A program made the position numbers and the translations under genes. Below the pieces are notes generated by a model, which was not told the origin of the DNA, made no database searches, and saw nothing but the letters and a program-made list of their open reading frames with translations. From Odontocerum albicorne (taxonomy: Eukaryota; Arthropoda; Insecta; Trichoptera; Odontoceridae): a DNA stretch of 64,000 nucleotides. Positions 62,166-64,000 of this stretch are shown here, piece by piece (positions within the stretch are counted from its first letter, which is position 1; the number at the start of each line of letters is the position of its first letter). The stretch lies in contig OX463865.1 of NCBI GenBank assembly GCA_949825065.1, forward strand, positions 17,189,763 to 17,253,762, read 5' to 3'.

Positions 62166-64000
62166 TTTTTCACTACACACCCATACAAAACATTTAATTT
62201 TTGATTACACACCCATACATAGCATTTAATTTTTTATAACACACCCATATGGTAAATATCATTTAATTTTTGACAACATACCCATACAAAGCATTAAATT
62301 TTTTATTACACGCCCATACATAGCATTAGATTTTGTATAACACACCCATATGGTAAATACAATAGCATTTAATTTTTGAATACACACCCATACATAGCAT
62401 TTAATTTTTGATTACACACCCATACATAGCATTTGATTTTGTATAACACAACCATATGGTAAATACAATAGCATTTAATTTTTGACTACACACCCATACA
62501 TAGCATTTAATTTTTGATTACACACCCATACATAGCATTTAATTTTTTATAACACACCCATATGGTAAATAGCATTTAATTTTTGACAATACACCCATAC
62601 ATAGCATTTAATTTTTGATTACACACCCATACATAGCATTTGATTTTGTATAACACACCCATATGGTTAATACAATAGCATTTAATTTTTGACTACACAC
62701 CCATACATAGCATTTAATTTTTGATTACACACCCATACATAGCTTTTAATTTTGTATAACACACCCATATGGTAAATAGCATTTAATTTATGAATACACA
62801 CCCATACATAGCATTTAATTTTTTGATTACACACCCATACATAGCATTTGATTTTGTATAATACACCCATATGGTAAATACAATAGCATTTAATTTTTGA
62901 CTACACACCCATACAAAGCATTTAATTTTTGATTACACACCCATACATAGCATTTGATTTTGTATAACACACCCATATGGTAAATACAATAGCATTTAAT
63001 TTTTGACTACACACCCATACATAGCATTTAATTTTTGATTACACACCCATACATAGCATTTGATTTTGTATAACACAACCATATGGTTAATACAATTGCA
63101 TTTAATTTTTGACTACACACCCATACATAGCATTTAATTTTTGATTAGACACCCATACACAGCATTTAATTTTGTATAACACACCCATATGGTAAATAGC
63201 ATTTAATTTTTAACTACATACCCATACATAGCATTTAATTTTTGATAACACACCCATACATAGCATTTATTTTTTGATTACACACCCATACACAGCATTT
63301 ATTTTTTTATTACACACCCATATGGTAAATAGCATTTAATTTATGACTACACACCCATACATAGCATTTAATTTTTGATTACACACCCATACATAGCATT
63401 TAATTTTTGATAACACACCCATACATAACATTTAATTTTTTACAACACACCCATATGGTAAATAGCATTTAATTTTTGATTACACACCCATACATTACAT
63501 TTAATTTTTGATTACACACCCATACATAGCATTTAATTTTTGATAACACACACATACATAGCATTTATTTTTTTATAACACACCCATATGGTAAATAGCA
63601 TTTAATTTATGACTACACACCCATACATAGCATTTATTTTTTGATTACACACCCAAAAATAGCATTTAATTTTTGATTACACACCCATACATAGCATTTC
63701 ATTTTTTATAACACACCCATACGAAGCATTTAAATTTGTATAACACACCCATATGGTAAATAGCATTTAATTTTTTACTACACACCCATACATAGCATTT
63801 TATTTTTGATTACACACCCATACAAAGCATTTGATTTTGTATAACACACCCATATGGTAAATACAATAGCATTTAATTTTTGAATACACACCCATACATA
63901 GCATTTTATTTTTGATTACACACCTATACAAAGCATTTAATTTTGTATAACATACCCATATGGTAAATAGCATTTAATTTTTGATAACACACCCATACAT
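62166..64000. repeat. 32-bp satellite with about 100-bp higher-order units, continues past the window
   Basis: The monomer contains ACACACCCATACATAGCATT then TAATTTTTGATT. Roughly every third monomer is replaced by a longer form with CCCATATGGTAAATA, often followed by CAATAGCATT. These longer forms recur about every 101-106 bp near 62345, 62447, 62553 and 62654. About 55 monomers are visible. Open frames in it (KCYVWVCNQKLNA repeats) are artefacts. Confidence 0.93.

Noticed and set aside
62166..64000. Possible CRISPR-like array of 32-bp repeats
   Set aside because: Repeats are contiguous with no unique spacers, and the context is eukaryotic.

Overview
This window looks like a piece of repeat-rich, AT-rich eukaryotic nuclear DNA, most likely from an arthropod and probably an insect. 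The basis is the mobile-element content: mariner/Tc1-like transposases, a pogo-like element, RTE-type and Jockey/CR1-type non-LTR retrotransposons, tRNA-derived SINEs, foldback elements, many minisatellites and many poly-A or (AAAT)n tails. I could not name a species. I found no host protein-coding gene, tRNA gene, rRNA gene or CRISPR array. Every recognisable coding piece is a broken fragment of a transposase or reverse transcriptase.

Family names used here are local. LINE-A is Jockey/CR1-like; its 3' UTR contains GATTGATGATATCTCAC and its tail reads GATTGCCGCCTGGCAATAAG then (AAAT)n. LINE-B ends in a CxCG..ET..H....C coding motif. LINE-C has a 3' end with AATAAACCTGTATTTATT. LINE-D, LINE-E and LINE-F are other 5'-truncated LINEs. 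RTE1 to RTE6 are different RTE-type C-termini. SINE1 and SINE2 have tRNA-like heads. MAR1 to MAR5 are mariner-like elements. FB is a foldback family.

Layout: 0.45-4.2 kb, LINE-B and LINE-A 3' ends, each expanded into a large minisatellite. 5.6-9.1 kb, LINE-C, a dead mariner, a SINE2 relative and a broken LINE-E reverse transcriptase. 10-12.2 kb, a 78-bp satellite. 12.6-21.3 kb, RTE2, LINE-D, LINE-A and RTE1 copies among 45-bp, 30-bp and 76-bp arrays. 22.6-27 kb, a large inverted-repeat MITE, a mariner and a head-to-head pogo pair. 27.4-30 kb, back-to-back LINE and RTE fragments. 30.6-36.5 kb, foldback, minisatellites, LINE-F, SINE1. 37-41 kb, internally deleted mariners and LINE tails. 41.5-51.3 kb, dense SINE/LINE/RTE mosaic. 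53.5-62 kb, another LINE-A-derived satellite, RTE and SINE fragments, and a tandemly repeated transposase piece. 62.2 kb to the edge, a 32-bp satellite that runs out of the window.

The most striking result is a recurring pattern. At least six arrays are internal tandem expansions of a short segment of a mobile element. For several, the unexpanded homologue and matching flanks can be read in other copies in the same window. The segments come from LINE 3' UTRs, RTE coding sequence, a SINE body, a transposase coding region and a mariner terminal repeat. Other arrays were later interrupted by retroposon insertions. A second notable point is that SINE1 and LINE-A share their 3' tail, which suggests a SINE/LINE partnership. 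All comparisons were made by eye; no alignment or database search was run.
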